Shown here piece by piece: positions 9,504 through 18,862 of a stretch of 64,000 nt of DNA (position 1 is its first letter; every line of letters starts with the position of its first letter). Source of the stretch: Leptolyngbyaceae cyanobacterium (GTDB lineage Bacteria; Cyanobacteriota; Cyanobacteriia; Cyanobacteriales; Aerosakkonemataceae); NCBI GenBank assembly GCA_036703985.1, contig DATNQN010000067.1, positions 1-64,000 on the forward strand, read 5' to 3'. Position numbers and translations under genes: made by a program. The notes below the pieces were generated by a model. That model made no database searches and had not been told where the DNA came from. It was given only the letters and a program-made list of their open reading frames with translations.

Positions 9504-12305
9504 ATGTCTAATCACTCAACAGCTATGCTCTCTCGCCTTTTTTATCTTACATTATCTGCTACAACATTGCTGTTTTGTTTGACCTATTCAAGAAACTCAA
9601 CAGCTTCAATACCAATACAAAATTTACCAAAACATGAATTAGATGCTGCTAGCTTTTACCATCAGCCTAACTTTTATTTAAAAAGTAATCAATTCCTCAT
9701 TTCACGTAGTATACGAAGATTTAAAAATACTGAGCAATTAACACGAGAATTGAATGTATTACAGGAAGATTTAGCCGCTCGCCAAAAAGCAGGCGAGCGA
9801 ATTGGAATTGCCCAAACATTAAACAAAATTGGCGAAATATACGTTTTGTTTGGCAATTATAATCAAGCATTAGATGTACATCAGCAAGCTTTAGCAATTT
9901 ATCAAGAATTGAGAAATCCTCAAGGTGAAGCAAATACACTGGGGTATTTGGGAAACGTTTATTTTAATGCTGGACAATATAAACAAGTTGAAGACTTATT
10001 TCGTCAAAAGTTAAATAACTTAAGAAAAATAGGCGATCGCGCTGGTGAAAAGCTTATTGTGGAAGTTATGAGTCGTTACCTAGCGAATGAATGGGGTTTT
10101 AAGGCAGGACAAGGCATTTTTATATCACTTGCTCTCCACAAAAGACTTGGCGAAGGAAAGCTTTCATGGCAAGAGCAGTTAGAAATTACCGAATTAAACT
10201 TATTTATTAATCGGGAAACTGAAGATCTAAATCGTGAAATAGATACTCTTCATGGAATGGGTTGGATTTATCGAAATCTGGGACATTATTCCCGTGCTTT
10301 AGATTTTTATCAGCAAGCAATCGAGATTGCGAAAAAACAAGGAAAACCTTTTTCCCAAGCATTTTTATTAGTTGAATTGGGTATCCTTTATACGGATTTA
10401 GCACAGTACGATCGAGCCTTATCCTTTCTTCAGGAATCTTTGACTTTAAAAGCTTCTCTTTCTGAGAATGAAAAGGATTTTATAGGACATTTTATTTTTA
10501 ATAAACTAGGCTTAGTTTATAGTAAACTTGGTCAGTACGAACGAGCTTTAGTTTTTTTTGAGCAAGCTTTAGCAAAACCAGGATTCGATTTACCAAATAT
10601 TCTCAACAATATCGGCTCAACCTACTTTAAAATGGGTGATTATCCCAAAGCATTAGAGTCATATCAAAAAGCTTTAGGTGGTCGTTTAGTCGGCGAGCCC
10701 GGAATGAACGGATTTATTTTGAATCAGATTGGTTTAGTTAAAACTAAAATTGGTAACTATCCTGAAGCATTAGAAGATTATCAAAAAGCTTTATCGCTTT
10801 TTCAACAAATTGGAGACCGTCCTGGCGAAGGGTTAACTCTTAGCAATATGGGTGAAACTTTGCTCAAACAAGGAAGTTTTACCGAAGCAACAGAAAAATT
10901 ATTAGCTGCTATTAAAATACTAGAATCTCTCCGCTCAGAATTAAGCGATGCTAATAAAGTTTCAATCTTTGAAACTCAATTCCGTACCTACAGCGTTCTT
11001 CAACAAGCCCTGATTAAACAAAATAAAATTGAATCTGCTCTAGAAATTGCTGAAAGAGGACGTGCGCGTGCTTTTGTTGAGTTGTTAGCCAAGCGTTTAT
11101 CATCTAACTTAAATGAAGAAATAAAGATAAATCCATTAACAATCGAACAAATTAAGCAAATTGCTAAAGAACGTAAAGCTACTCTGGTTGAATATTCAAT
11201 TATTACAGATGATGTTCAAGTTACAGGTCAACCAAAAGAGCGAGAATCAGAACTGTATATTTGGGTAGTTAAGCCGACAGGAGAAGTGTTATTTCGTCAA
11301 GTAGATATTAAATCTTTGTGGCAGCAACAAAAAATTTCTTTTACCGATTTAATTTTTAGCAGTCGTGATTCCATCGGTGTCAGAGGTCGCGGTATTGCAG
11401 TCGCAGCTAGAGTAGAGAGTGGAAGGTCGATCGCAAAATTCCAGCAATTACATCAACTTTTGATCGAACCGATCGCAGACCTACTACCAACCGATCCTAA
11501 TGCTCGGATCGTCTTTATGCCACAAGGGGAACTGTTTCTCGTTCCTTTTGCAGCTTTACAAGATGCGTCTGGTAAATACTTGATTGAAAAACATACTATC
11601 CTGACTGCTCCTGCCATTCAAGTATTAGATTTGACTAGCCAGCAACGAAAACGCTTAAGTAGGGAAAGCCTTTCTTTAGGAGGTAAAGAAGCTTTAATTG
11701 TCGGAAATCCTACTATGCCTAGCGTAGCTACGGAAGTTGGTCAATCAGCGGAACGGTTACCGAGTTTACCAGGCGCGGAAAGGGAAGCAAAGGCAATTGC
11801 TCAACTTCTGGGTACGAAAGCTCTGACCGGAAATCAAGCTACAAAAGCTTCTATCTTAGGACAGATTTCGCAAGCGAGATTAATTCATTTGGCAACTCAC
11901 GGTTTACTGGATGATTTTCTCGGTCAGGGGATACCGGGTGCGATCGCGCTGGCTCCTTCAGGCGATGATAATGGTTTACTGACGGCTAGTGAAATCCTCG
12001 ATCTGAAGCTAAACGCTGAATTAGTGGTGTTGAGCGCTTGCGACACTGGGAGGGGAAAAATTACTGGCGATGGCGTGATCGGACTATCTCGCAGTTTGAT
12101 CTTGGCGGGTGTACCCAGTGCGATCGTATCTCTCTGGGCGGTTCCCGATGCCCCTACAGCCTCCCTGATGACAGAATTTTATCAAAATCTGCAAAAACAG
12201 CCAGATAAGGCTTTCGCCCTCCGACAGGCAATGCTGACGACGATGCAACAACATCCGAATCCTAGAGACTGGGCGGCATTTACTTTGATCGGGGAAGCGG
12301 AATGA
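9504..12305 (+). CDS. Exported TPR-repeat protein with C-terminal CHAT protease-like domain
   Basis: CHAT domains are caspase-like (clan CD) peptidase relatives, often joined to TPR repeats. This protein has a signal-like hydrophobic N-terminus (LFYLTLSATTLLFCL). An array of TPR/Kinesin-light-chain type helices of the form ALDVHQQALAIYQEL covers about residues 60-470. A coiled linker follows, and then CHAT (about 620-930). The His/Cys dyad is intact: H in LATHG near residue 799 and C in LSACDTG near 846. ATG 9504 is preferred over the TTG at 9495. The TPR half is visibly more AT-rich than the CHAT half. It is the first gene after the cimA terminator. The substrate is unknown. Confidence 0.88.
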   Translation: MSNHSTAMLSRLFYLTLSATTLLFCLTYSRNSTASIPIQNLPKHELDAASFYHQPNFYLKSNQFLISRSIRRFKNTEQLTRELNVLQEDLAARQKAGERIGIAQTLNKIGEIYVLFGNYNQALDVHQQALAIYQELRNPQGEANTLGYLGNVYFNAGQYKQVEDLFRQKLNNLRKIGDRAGEKLIVEVMSRYLANEWGFKAGQGIFISLALHKRLGEGKLSWQEQLEITELNLFINRETEDLNREIDTLHGMGWIYRNLGHYSRALDFYQQAIEIAKKQGKPFSQAFLLVELGILYTDLAQYDRALSFLQESLTLKASLSENEKDFIGHFIFNKLGLVYSKLGQYERALVFFEQALAKPGFDLPNILNNIGSTYFKMGDYPKALESYQKALGGRLVGEPGMNGFILNQIGLVKTKIGNYPEALEDYQKALSLFQQIGDRPGEGLTLSNMGETLLKQGSFTEATEKLLAAIKILESLRSELSDANKVSIFETQFRTYSVLQQALIKQNKIESALEIAERGRARAFVELLAKRLSSNLNEEIKINPLTIEQIKQIAKERKATLVEYSIITDDVQVTGQPKERESELYIWVVKPTGEVLFRQVDIKSLWQQQKISFTDLIFSSRDSIGVRGRGIAVAARVESGRSIAKFQQLHQLLIEPIADLLPTDPNARIVFMPQGELFLVPFAALQDASGKYLIEKHTILTAPAIQVLDLTSQQRKRLSRESLSLGGKEALIVGNPTMPSVATEVGQSAERLPSLPGAEREAKAIAQLLGTKALTGNQATKASILGQISQARLIHLATHGLLDDFLGQGIPGAIALAPSGDDNGLLTASEILDLKLNAELVVLSACDTGRGKITGDGVIGLSRSLILAGVPSAIVSLWAVPDAPTASLMTEFYQNLQKQPDKAFALRQAMLTTMQQHPNPRDWAAFTLIGEAE

Positions 12306-12694
12306 TCTATGGGGAGACGGGGCTAGGGAAGAGGGAAAGGGAAAAGGGAAATTTGTTAACTCTAACTTCTGAATTCTGACTTCTGACTTCATCCTTTCCC
12401 CTTCCCTTTTCACTGCACAAGAACAGACCGTACAGCTAGAGTTCGGTAAGCTAACCAAATTATTTTTCTTAAATTTAGGAATTTACCTTGCTAAATCTTA
12501 TATAATTATGTTAAGCATTGTAGTGGAAAATTAAAAGCAAAACTAGTAAGAGTTAGTTGACTAGTTTATGCTAAGCTAGTAGGGTAGAAGCTTGCTTCCC
12601 CACTGCACAGACAAACGTTACGGGTAACCCATTAGAAGCGGGAAGCCTTTCTCAGTTAAATATTTCCAAAATTAATCTGAATTGAATGGAGTGT
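12306..12694. other. Spacer with repeats and a structured leader before the DUF4327 gene
   Basis: Bases 12310-12412 hold purine-rich and TTCTGACTTC-type repeats. Bases 12587-12646 can fold in competing ways. GAAGC/GCTTC (12587-12598) forms a small hairpin. Alternatively GCTTCCC (12594-12600) pairs with GGGAAGC (12640-12646), enclosing a GTTAC/GTAAC hairpin (12617-12628). This is probably the 5' leader of the downstream gene. No U-run follows, so it is not an obvious terminator. Confidence 0.45.
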
Positions 12695-12913
12695 ATGACT
12701 CAGCAAGTTATTCACCCAATGGTGAAGATGCAACGTCAGGTGAGATCGCTAGTGGAATCCAACTTGGTTAAATCCACTGATAGCATCTGGAAAATCGCCC
12801 TCCTCTACGGAGATGAGTGGCCCCATTGGAAGAAAGAATTACTCGAATTTGGTTTTTCGACTCAAGATCCCATTAGCGAACTGCTCGCTGTAGAAGCTTG
12901 GGAAGAAGAATAA
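12695..12913 (+). CDS. DUF4327 family small protein
   Basis: This is a 72-residue cyanobacterial protein of unknown function, recognised by VIHPMVKMQRQVRSLVES, SIWKIALLYGDEWPHWK and the acidic end DPISELLAVEAWEEE. It is soluble and helical, with no membrane segment. ATG 12695 follows a GGAG by three bases; an ATG three codons earlier (12686) lacks any ribosome site. The leader is long and structured, which may point to post-transcriptional control. Confidence 0.78.
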   Translation: MTQQVIHPMVKMQRQVRSLVESNLVKSTDSIWKIALLYGDEWPHWKKELLEFGFSTQDPISELLAVEAWEEE

Positions 12914-12995
12914 CATCAAAAGCCGCTTAATTTGCCCTTTATGTAATGGGATACTCAGTTTTTAGTCTAAAATTCCGGGGTGAACTAAACGATCG

Positions 12996-14252
12996 CTATA
13001 AACAAGCTACCAAAGCTAAGCTTAACTCCCCAGCAGTTTGATAGCGATCCCTGACCTGGCTTTTAGTAACTGTTTCGATTACATCTCGTAACTTAGGCGT
13101 AATAGTGGGAATATCCTGCAACTGGAACTGGTAATTTCGTCCCTGCTTTCGATAAAACCGCATGGGCATTTCGCCGGTGACCAGAAAGATCAATGTCGGG
13201 CCGATGGCGTAAAGGTCAGATTGGGTGACTGGTTGCCCTCTGTCTTGTTCCGGTGCGCTATATCCCTCTGCGCCAATGCGAGTAGCCAAAGGAGTACCGA
13301 TTTCCTTGACGGCTCCGAAATCGAGCACTACGATCCGGCGATCGATCGTTTTCACCAACAAATTAGCTGGTTTAATGTCGCGGTGAATCAGGGGAGGTTC
13401 TTGTTGGTGAATATATTCCAACACCTCACAGGTCTGGATCATCCACTCGATCGCTTGTCGTGGAGGTACGGGTCCGCTTTTCTGCACCCGTTTTTCCAGG
13501 TCTTGACCGTGAATTAGCTCCATCACCAGATATTTTTTGCCAGCTTCGGTAAAAAAGTCAAAAAATTGAGGAATACCGGGATGGTTGAGATTTTTCAGGG
13601 TTCTAGCTTCCCTTTCAAATAACTCCCTGGCCTTGGTGATTTCTGCCATATCTGCATTCATTTCCTTAATTACCACTAACCCCTTTCTTTCGTCGCTGGT
13701 TTCAGACGAGCGATTTTGGTCTGGCGGCACCCATGCCAGGTAAGTAGTACCCATACCGCCTTGTCCCAAAGGCCGCAATATCTGATATTGGCGAACAGTG
13801 CGTTGAACTTGCAAGGGTTGGCCGCAGTGAATGCAGAACAAATTACCGGGAGCATTACCAGTATGAGTGCAGTTGGCGCTAGTAGGCGTAGGGCGTACTG
13901 GGGACTCAATTTGAAACTTCAACAAGGGGCCACCCTGAGCTAATTGGAGTTGGGAGCCATCTGCCAGCCAAGCTTGAGACACCAAAACCCCATCTAAGAA
14001 AGTTCCATTAGTACCTTGATTGAACATCCGCCAAGCGATCGACGCAAAATTGCCCCCTGCCTTGGCGTTTGAGATGTCTATTCGTCGGAGTTCCAGGTGA
14101 TAGCGAGAAACCCGACTATCGCTCAACACCACGTCGTTATCGGGAGAGCGACCGATCCGAATGACATCTTCGTTTTCAAAGCGCCACTGTTGCAGGGGAG
14201 CAGATTGTTGGGGATGTAAGAGGGTCAGCGTGACCACACTGGAAAATCCCAT
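12996..14252 (-). CDS. FHA-zinc-ribbon Ser/Thr protein kinase
   Basis: This is a cytoplasmic eukaryotic-type protein kinase of 418 residues. An N-terminal FHA phosphothreonine-binding domain (about 30-90) has RIGRSPDNDVVLSD, the RYH signature and NGTFLDG. A short zinc-ribbon-like segment ends in FCIHCG (140-144). The kinase domain (about 154-418) has glycine loop GQGGMG (163-168), catalytic lysine K196, HRD at 290-292, DFG at 311-313 and APE at 333-335, so it should be active. It lies 114 bases after a PP2C phosphatase gene in the same direction, which suggests a phosphorylation/dephosphorylation pair. The targets are unknown. Confidence 0.93.
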   Translation of the reverse strand: MGFSSVVTLTLLHPQQSAPLQQWRFENEDVIRIGRSPDNDVVLSDSRVSRYHLELRRIDISNAKAGGNFASIAWRMFNQGTNGTFLDGVLVSQAWLADGSQLQLAQGGPLLKFQIESPVRPTPTSANCTHTGNAPGNLFCIHCGQPLQVQRTVRQYQILRPLGQGGMGTTYLAWVPPDQNRSSETSDERKGLVVIKEMNADMAEITKARELFEREARTLKNLNHPGIPQFFDFFTEAGKKYLVMELIHGQDLEKRVQKSGPVPPRQAIEWMIQTCEVLEYIHQQEPPLIHRDIKPANLLVKTIDRRIVVLDFGAVKEIGTPLATRIGAEGYSAPEQDRGQPVTQSDLYAIGPTLIFLVTGEMPMRFYRKQGRNYQFQLQDIPTITPKLRDVIETVTKSQVRDRYQTAGELSLALVACL

Positions 14253-14366
14253 TACTGATAAATCATTAGTTATTTGTCATCGGTCACTTGTCATCAGTCT
14301 TTAGTTGTTTATGGAATAATTAGCCAACTATTAACCAAATCACTCATCATCGATGACTACTGACAG

Positions 14367-16586
14367 TTAGCCGTTAGCTGCTCTAGCTTGCTCCAAATCC
14401 GGTCGTACTTTGGCCCGGATCAGGACTGCTGTAATATTATCGTGACCGTTATACTGATTGGCTAATTCAATTAAATCAATTACGCCTTGCTCTAAGTTAG
14501 CTCTAGAACTAAGGAGTGGTTGAAGACTGCTCTGCCAATGATTTTCGATTAAGTCATTGTCAGAAAGGCCATCAGAACACAGCAACAGTAACGTATCTTC
14601 ATTTAATTCCAAAAATTTTATATCTGGTTCGACAAAATGCTCGTTGCGCGGGCCTAAAGCTTGGGTAAGTTGGTAGGAATCGGGGCGGGAGTAGGCAATA
14701 GATTTTTCTACGCCTCGTTTGATTTCCCGTTGGCCAACTTCGTGATCTACGGTAAGTTGGTCGATTCCCCGTCGATTAATTCGGTAAAGGCGGGAGTCTC
14801 CCACATGAGCTACCGCAATCTGGGTTTCTTGCACTAATAACATGACTAGAGTAGTACCCATGCGTCCGCTGCCCGATCTGGCATCTTGCTGATTGATGTC
14901 GTAGATAACTTGATTGGCTTTTAAAACTCCTTGTCTGATACAATCTTCATCTGGCAGTTCGTGTTTCCAATGTTCTTGAAAATACTGGCTGAGGGTTTTG
15001 ACTGCTAAGGCGCTGGCAACTTCACCGCCGGCATGACCCCCCATTCCATCGCAAAGGATGTACAAACCACGGGCTTGGATATTGCGACCGAGGGGGCTTT
15101 CTACTTTCGTCAGGGAAGTATGAATGCCGAAGTAGTCTTCATTATGTCGTCGTTGGCGTCCGACATCTGTACGACCGGCATCTTCTAAGCTGAGTAACTG
15201 CATGGGCAGTACTACTGTTGGCATTTCGTTGTCATCGCCATGAGGTAAGTTGGCGTAGTCAGCTTCGTATTCTTTGGTTACGGGAGTACCCAAGGAAGGG
15301 TTGTTGATGCTGAGATCGTTATTTGGTTCGACGGAGGGCATAGGACTGCTGGGCTGGGTATCACCTTGATATTCTTCCGCGATCGCTTGCAGGCGCGATC
15401 GCAATTCATCGATGGTTTGAATTTTATCTTCCTTCAAGTCGTTCATCAGAAGGGCGATTTGGCCAAATAAGGTGCGCCCGGATTCAAAAAATAGTTGCTG
15501 CCAAAGTTGGCCTAAATCCTGTAATTGGGGTGCTACATTAAGTTCCGAATCTGCATATAAACGTAATAGTCCCAGAGATTGGTCTTCATCTATTCGCAAG
15601 TTGTTCATCTCCAACAAGCTTTGGCAACAATGCCAGGGTGCTAGAGCTACCCACAATGTGGCCATTTCATGAAGTAACTGCAATAACTGCATTTGGGGGA
15701 TTTGGTCATCCCGCCACAGGTCTACTAATAAAGGCCAATCCGATCTATCTTCTAAAAGTATGACTGGTCGATCGTCGTTGAGCCATCCATCGTGAATGGC
15801 TGGTATGGCTGGGTATAGTTCCGATTCTAGGGCTAAATAGATTTTGGCAATGGTTGGTACGGATTGCCAAAGCGGATTTGAGATGGGAGGCTGGAAAAAG
15901 GCGTTGAGTTTTTGAGCGAGGGTTTGCGATCGATCGCTCTGTTCTACTTCTAGGGCTGGCAGTTCGGTTCCTTGTCCTTTACTTTGCTGATACAACAGCA
16001 TTTCTAAAGGAGATGCTTGTAGGGGTTGAATATCTAAAACCCGTACTTGTTGTTCTGTGGTAATTTCTGAGTTAAAAAGTTCTGGTTCTAGCAGTTGATA
16101 GCGATGCTGGGGGTCTAGATAAGCTAGTGGAAGTACTTGAGAGGAAGATTGACTAGTTTCGGCGTTGGTTTCACTGGAAGTCAATTTTTCATCCCAATTT
16201 ACTTGAATTTCGCTAGTATTTCCTGGATTGGCAGGTTCTTCAGTGGCGATCGCACTTGATTTGCTGGCCAAATTCCAGGGACTATTCTTTAGTATTTGAG
16301 ATTGGTCGTTTTTGACCGATGTAGTGGCGTCAGTTTCAGTGAAAGAAACGTTTTTTCCTGTTTCCCCTGGTGTAGTGGTAGATGTGGAAGCTGGTGTACT
16401 TTGAGCGGAAACGATCGCCAACCAGACACTTCCCGTAAATGTACCGCAATTCTGGCAATTTTGAGCGCTATAAGCTACCTGAGTGCCGCATTCCGGACAA
16501 CTTTTGTGGGTTAAAGAAGCCCCACATTGTTGACAAAATTTATTAGTATCCGGGTTTTCAAATTGGCATTGGGGACAAACAAGCAT
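14367..16586 (-). CDS. Zinc-ribbon PP2C-type protein phosphatase with degenerate central domain
   Basis: This is a 739-residue metal-dependent Ser/Thr phosphatase. It begins with two CxxC pairs of zinc-ribbon type (CPQCQFENPDTNKFCQQCG, then CPECGTQ...CQNCG). The region from about 70 to 430 is Ser/Thr/Gln-rich and then helical. It may be a degenerate kinase-like domain, since no HRD or DFG can be found. The C-terminal PP2C domain (about 475-735) carries RRHNEDYFG, CDGMGGHAGGEVAS, GTTLVMLLV, HVGDSRLYR, CSDGLSDND and HDNITAVLI, so all metal-binding aspartates are present. ATG 16586 is preferred over GTG 16595. The FHA kinase gene follows downstream. Confidence 0.9.
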   Translation of the reverse strand: MLVCPQCQFENPDTNKFCQQCGASLTHKSCPECGTQVAYSAQNCQNCGTFTGSVWLAIVSAQSTPASTSTTTPGETGKNVSFTETDATTSVKNDQSQILKNSPWNLASKSSAIATEEPANPGNTSEIQVNWDEKLTSSETNAETSQSSSQVLPLAYLDPQHRYQLLEPELFNSEITTEQQVRVLDIQPLQASPLEMLLYQQSKGQGTELPALEVEQSDRSQTLAQKLNAFFQPPISNPLWQSVPTIAKIYLALESELYPAIPAIHDGWLNDDRPVILLEDRSDWPLLVDLWRDDQIPQMQLLQLLHEMATLWVALAPWHCCQSLLEMNNLRIDEDQSLGLLRLYADSELNVAPQLQDLGQLWQQLFFESGRTLFGQIALLMNDLKEDKIQTIDELRSRLQAIAEEYQGDTQPSSPMPSVEPNNDLSINNPSLGTPVTKEYEADYANLPHGDDNEMPTVVLPMQLLSLEDAGRTDVGRQRRHNEDYFGIHTSLTKVESPLGRNIQARGLYILCDGMGGHAGGEVASALAVKTLSQYFQEHWKHELPDEDCIRQGVLKANQVIYDINQQDARSGSGRMGTTLVMLLVQETQIAVAHVGDSRLYRINRRGIDQLTVDHEVGQREIKRGVEKSIAYSRPDSYQLTQALGPRNEHFVEPDIKFLELNEDTLLLLCSDGLSDNDLIENHWQSSLQPLLSSRANLEQGVIDLIELANQYNGHDNITAVLIRAKVRPDLEQARAANG

Positions 16587-16679
16587 TTTGGGCACTTCCT
16601 TAATTCCCTTAGTTGGGCCTTGTAATGGTGGGACATCACCCAGCCGCAGCAGTTTCTAGCGCATGGCCCTGTTTACAGG

Positions 16680-17312
16680 TTAACTGATTTGTGCGGATTT
16701 TTGCGCTCTGGGCAATGAGGTTGATGACCTGATATGCAGCAGAGGTTCCAATTCGGCTGAGGTTAAGTCGCGCCACTGACCTGGTACTAGTCCATCTATA
16801 CGCAGGTGAGAGATCGCTACCCTTACCAACCTTAACGTCGGATAACCCGCTGCTGCCGTCATTCGCCGCACTTGACGATTTCGCCCTTCTGTGAGTGTCA
16901 TCTCTAACCAGCAGGTAGGTACGTTTTTCCGAAATCGGATCGGCGGTTCTCGTGCAGGTAAATTGGGTTCTACTGGTAATATCTGTACTTTAGCTGGTTT
17001 AGTACGGTAATTTTGAATATTCACGCCCTGACACAGCTGCTCGATCGCCTCTGCGTGCGGTATGCGTTCCACTTGTACCCAATATGTCCGGGGATGATTA
17101 AATTTCGGATCGCTCAAGCGATGCTGGAGTTTGCCATTATTCGTCAGCAATAGCAGCCCTTCGCTATCCCGGTCTAAACGACCTACTGGGTAAACTGAGG
17201 GAATGGGAATAAAATCTTTGAGGGTATGTCTTTTGTTATCTTCGTTTTCCCGATCTGTAAATTGGGTTAAAACATCGTAGGGTTTATAGAAGAGTATGTA
17301 CCGATAGGCCAC
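16680..17312 (-). CDS. rRNA pseudouridine synthase, RsuA/RluE family
   Basis: It converts a uridine in rRNA to pseudouridine. In 210 residues the catalytic aspartate lies in [29 protein letters not shown] near the N-terminus and [28 protein letters not shown] are the family's other motifs. There is no N-terminal S4 domain. That and the length fit the RluE branch, which in E. coli modifies 23S rRNA, but substrate assignment across this family is uncertain. The start is GTG at 17312. Confidence 0.88.
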   Translation of the reverse strand: MAYRYILFYKPYDVLTQFTDRENEDNKRHTLKDFIPIPSVYPVGRLDRDSEGLLLLTNNGKLQHRLSDPKFNHPRTYWVQVERIPHAEAIEQLCQGVNIQNYRTKPAKVQILPVEPNLPAREPPIRFRKNVPTCWLEMTLTEGRNRQVRRMTAAAGYPTLRLVRVAISHLRIDGLVPGQWRDLTSAELEPLLHIRSSTSLPRAQKSAQIS

Positions 17313-17344
17313 GTCAATCGATTTTAGATTTCAGATTTTAGATT

Positions 17345-17788
17345 TTACCAATTCACCTTACTATTATTGGAAATTGGTAATTGAAAATTAGCAACTTTTT
17401 CGGCTTCTCCTGCTGTCATTCGGTCTTTTTTGCCGTTAGCAGTCAGCGGACAATCGCAATTTTCTTTCTCTAGCCATGTTACTCCTACTTGATATAAGGC
17501 GGCCATCACTGGTTGCAGTTCCCGGCCTTTTTCAGTCAAAGAATATTCTACGCGAGGCGGAATTTCAGCATAAACCTTTCTGTCTACTAAGCCGTAAGCT
17601 TCTAGCTCCCTCAGCCTCATAGTAAGGGTTTTACTGCTGATCCCCGGTAAGGAATCTAAGAATTCATGGGTACGGCGATCGCCCCGAAACAATTCTCTCA
17701 AAATTAAAATAGACCATTTAGTGCCGATTAAATCCAGGGTGAATTGAATCGGGCATTTGGTCTCTAAGCAGTCTCTTGCTTCAAACAT
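17345..17788 (-). CDS. HxlR-family transcriptional regulator
   Basis: This is a 147-residue winged-helix regulator. The HxlR signature covers nearly the whole protein: CPIQFTLDLIGTKWSILILREL, FLDSLPGISSKTLTMRLREL and PRVEYSLTEKGRELQPV. A cysteine (C14) stands just ahead of the domain, as in redox-sensing members, though sensing is not shown by sequence. The first 130 residues are conserved. The last ~15 are read from AT-rich repeat DNA and may be a recent extension. The upstream spacer is the likely promoter region and possibly its own operator. Confidence 0.88.
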   Translation of the reverse strand: MFEARDCLETKCPIQFTLDLIGTKWSILILRELFRGDRRTHEFLDSLPGISSKTLTMRLRELEAYGLVDRKVYAEIPPRVEYSLTEKGRELQPVMAALYQVGVTWLEKENCDCPLTANGKKDRMTAGEAEKVANFQLPISNNSKVNW

Positions 17789-18184
17789 GATCTCACCCTA
17801 AATATAGATGTTTATACTATTCATTTTTAACTATAATCTAGCCCTTTATCCGTGTAAGTACTGGGCAAAGTAGATATTTAACTTTCTTTTAAGATAGTTA
17901 CCAGACTCTTGATTAGGTAAAGACTTTTTCTTTAGGAGAGTAAGGGATCTAATCAAAAATATGGATGTTATTTTTTGTTTAAATAGGTTATAATCTTAAG
18001 CTAATTAGTTGCAAAATATTCTCATCATGAAAAACCTAGTTTAGGTTGTGGGAATTGAATATTTAGCCATTGCATCACCACAACGTACCTATTCAATAGG
18101 TTAATTTTCAAGAAGTTTTTGATATTTGACGTACATTGCTTAGGAACGGGAAACAAACCGACTTTCTGCGCTGATTTAAATCTA
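17789..18184. other. 395-bp spacer with a perfect short palindrome
   Basis: It is AT-rich with no gene visible on either strand. A palindrome ACCTATT-C-AATAGGT lies at 18087-18101, large enough to be an operator half-site pair but without other support. A TATAAT occurs near 17988 on the plus strand with no open frame behind it. Confidence 0.4.
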
Positions 18185-18706
18185 TTAAATTTCTTTCGCT
18201 AACCATTGCCACTCTATCACTAGTGGTTGAGGGATTTTCAGAGAAATATTTTTTTCCCCTGCTAAAGGAAGGGAGAGAATTAGGGATTCATTTTGAGGTA
18301 AGCGATCGATAATATCGCTCAGGTTATATTGACCGACATTTGGCGATGGAGATGCTTGGGCAAATTCGTCTTCTGCTATTAGCAATTTACCGTTTTCGGT
18401 GATAATTTCTAGAGAATAGGGATGAACGAATTCTGCTACGCCGGGAAATCCGACTAAACGCAAATCGATCTCAGCAGATTGCTCTGATTTTATCTGTTTG
18501 AAGAGTACTACTTGCCAAGTATATCCGGCTTCATCTTGCAATCGATGTTGGGATTTATATTGCATTATCCCTGGTGCGTCTTGGTATTGTTGGAGTAGGG
18601 CAGCAGCGGGTTGGCAGATGAAGGTGGATAAAGTGAAAAATAAAAATATGACTAATCTGGTAGTTAATAATAGACGGGAGAATATTTGCTGGGTGGCACA
18701 AAGCAT
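18185..18706 (-). CDS. DUF3122 family secreted protein
   Basis: This 173-residue cyanobacterial protein of unknown function has a hydrophobic signal sequence (LVIFLFFTLSTFIC, about 18-31) and a QPAAA-type cleavage site. The conserved body has MQYKSQHRLQDEAGYTWQVVLFK and PGVAEFVHPYSLEI, which I recognise as DUF3122. It is predicted to be periplasmic or lumenal. It stands alone; a palindromic repeat separates it from trpA. Confidence 0.75.
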   Translation of the reverse strand: MLCATQQIFSRLLLTTRLVIFLFFTLSTFICQPAAALLQQYQDAPGIMQYKSQHRLQDEAGYTWQVVLFKQIKSEQSAEIDLRLVGFPGVAEFVHPYSLEIITENGKLLIAEDEFAQASPSPNVGQYNLSDIIDRLPQNESLILSLPLAGEKNISLKIPQPLVIEWQWLAKEI

Positions 18707-18761
18707 TTAATTCTACCTCGTTTTATATGGGTGATGGTTTGATTGTACGCGATCGCAATAT

Positions 18762-18851
18762 CAGGACTAAAGTCCTTACTACTAACGTTCGTACTGAGGA
18801 CTTCAGTCCTCAATCCCCTGTTGGGTGAAGACTGGAGTCCCTACTACAAAC
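18762..18851. repeat. Palindromic interspersed repeat (AGGACTNNAGTCCT family)
   Basis: Three dyads of the AGGACT/AGTCCT kind run in a row and end in CTACTACAAAC. A related element is at 56952-57016. It contains no gene. It looks like a small non-autonomous element between trpA and the DUF3122 gene. Confidence 0.75.
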
Positions 18852-18862
18852 ATTTTTACCCT

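Noticed and set aside
12084..12458. Minus-strand frame covering the end of the CHAT gene and spacer
   Set aside because: It joins antisense of a conserved domain with repeat DNA and has no start signal.
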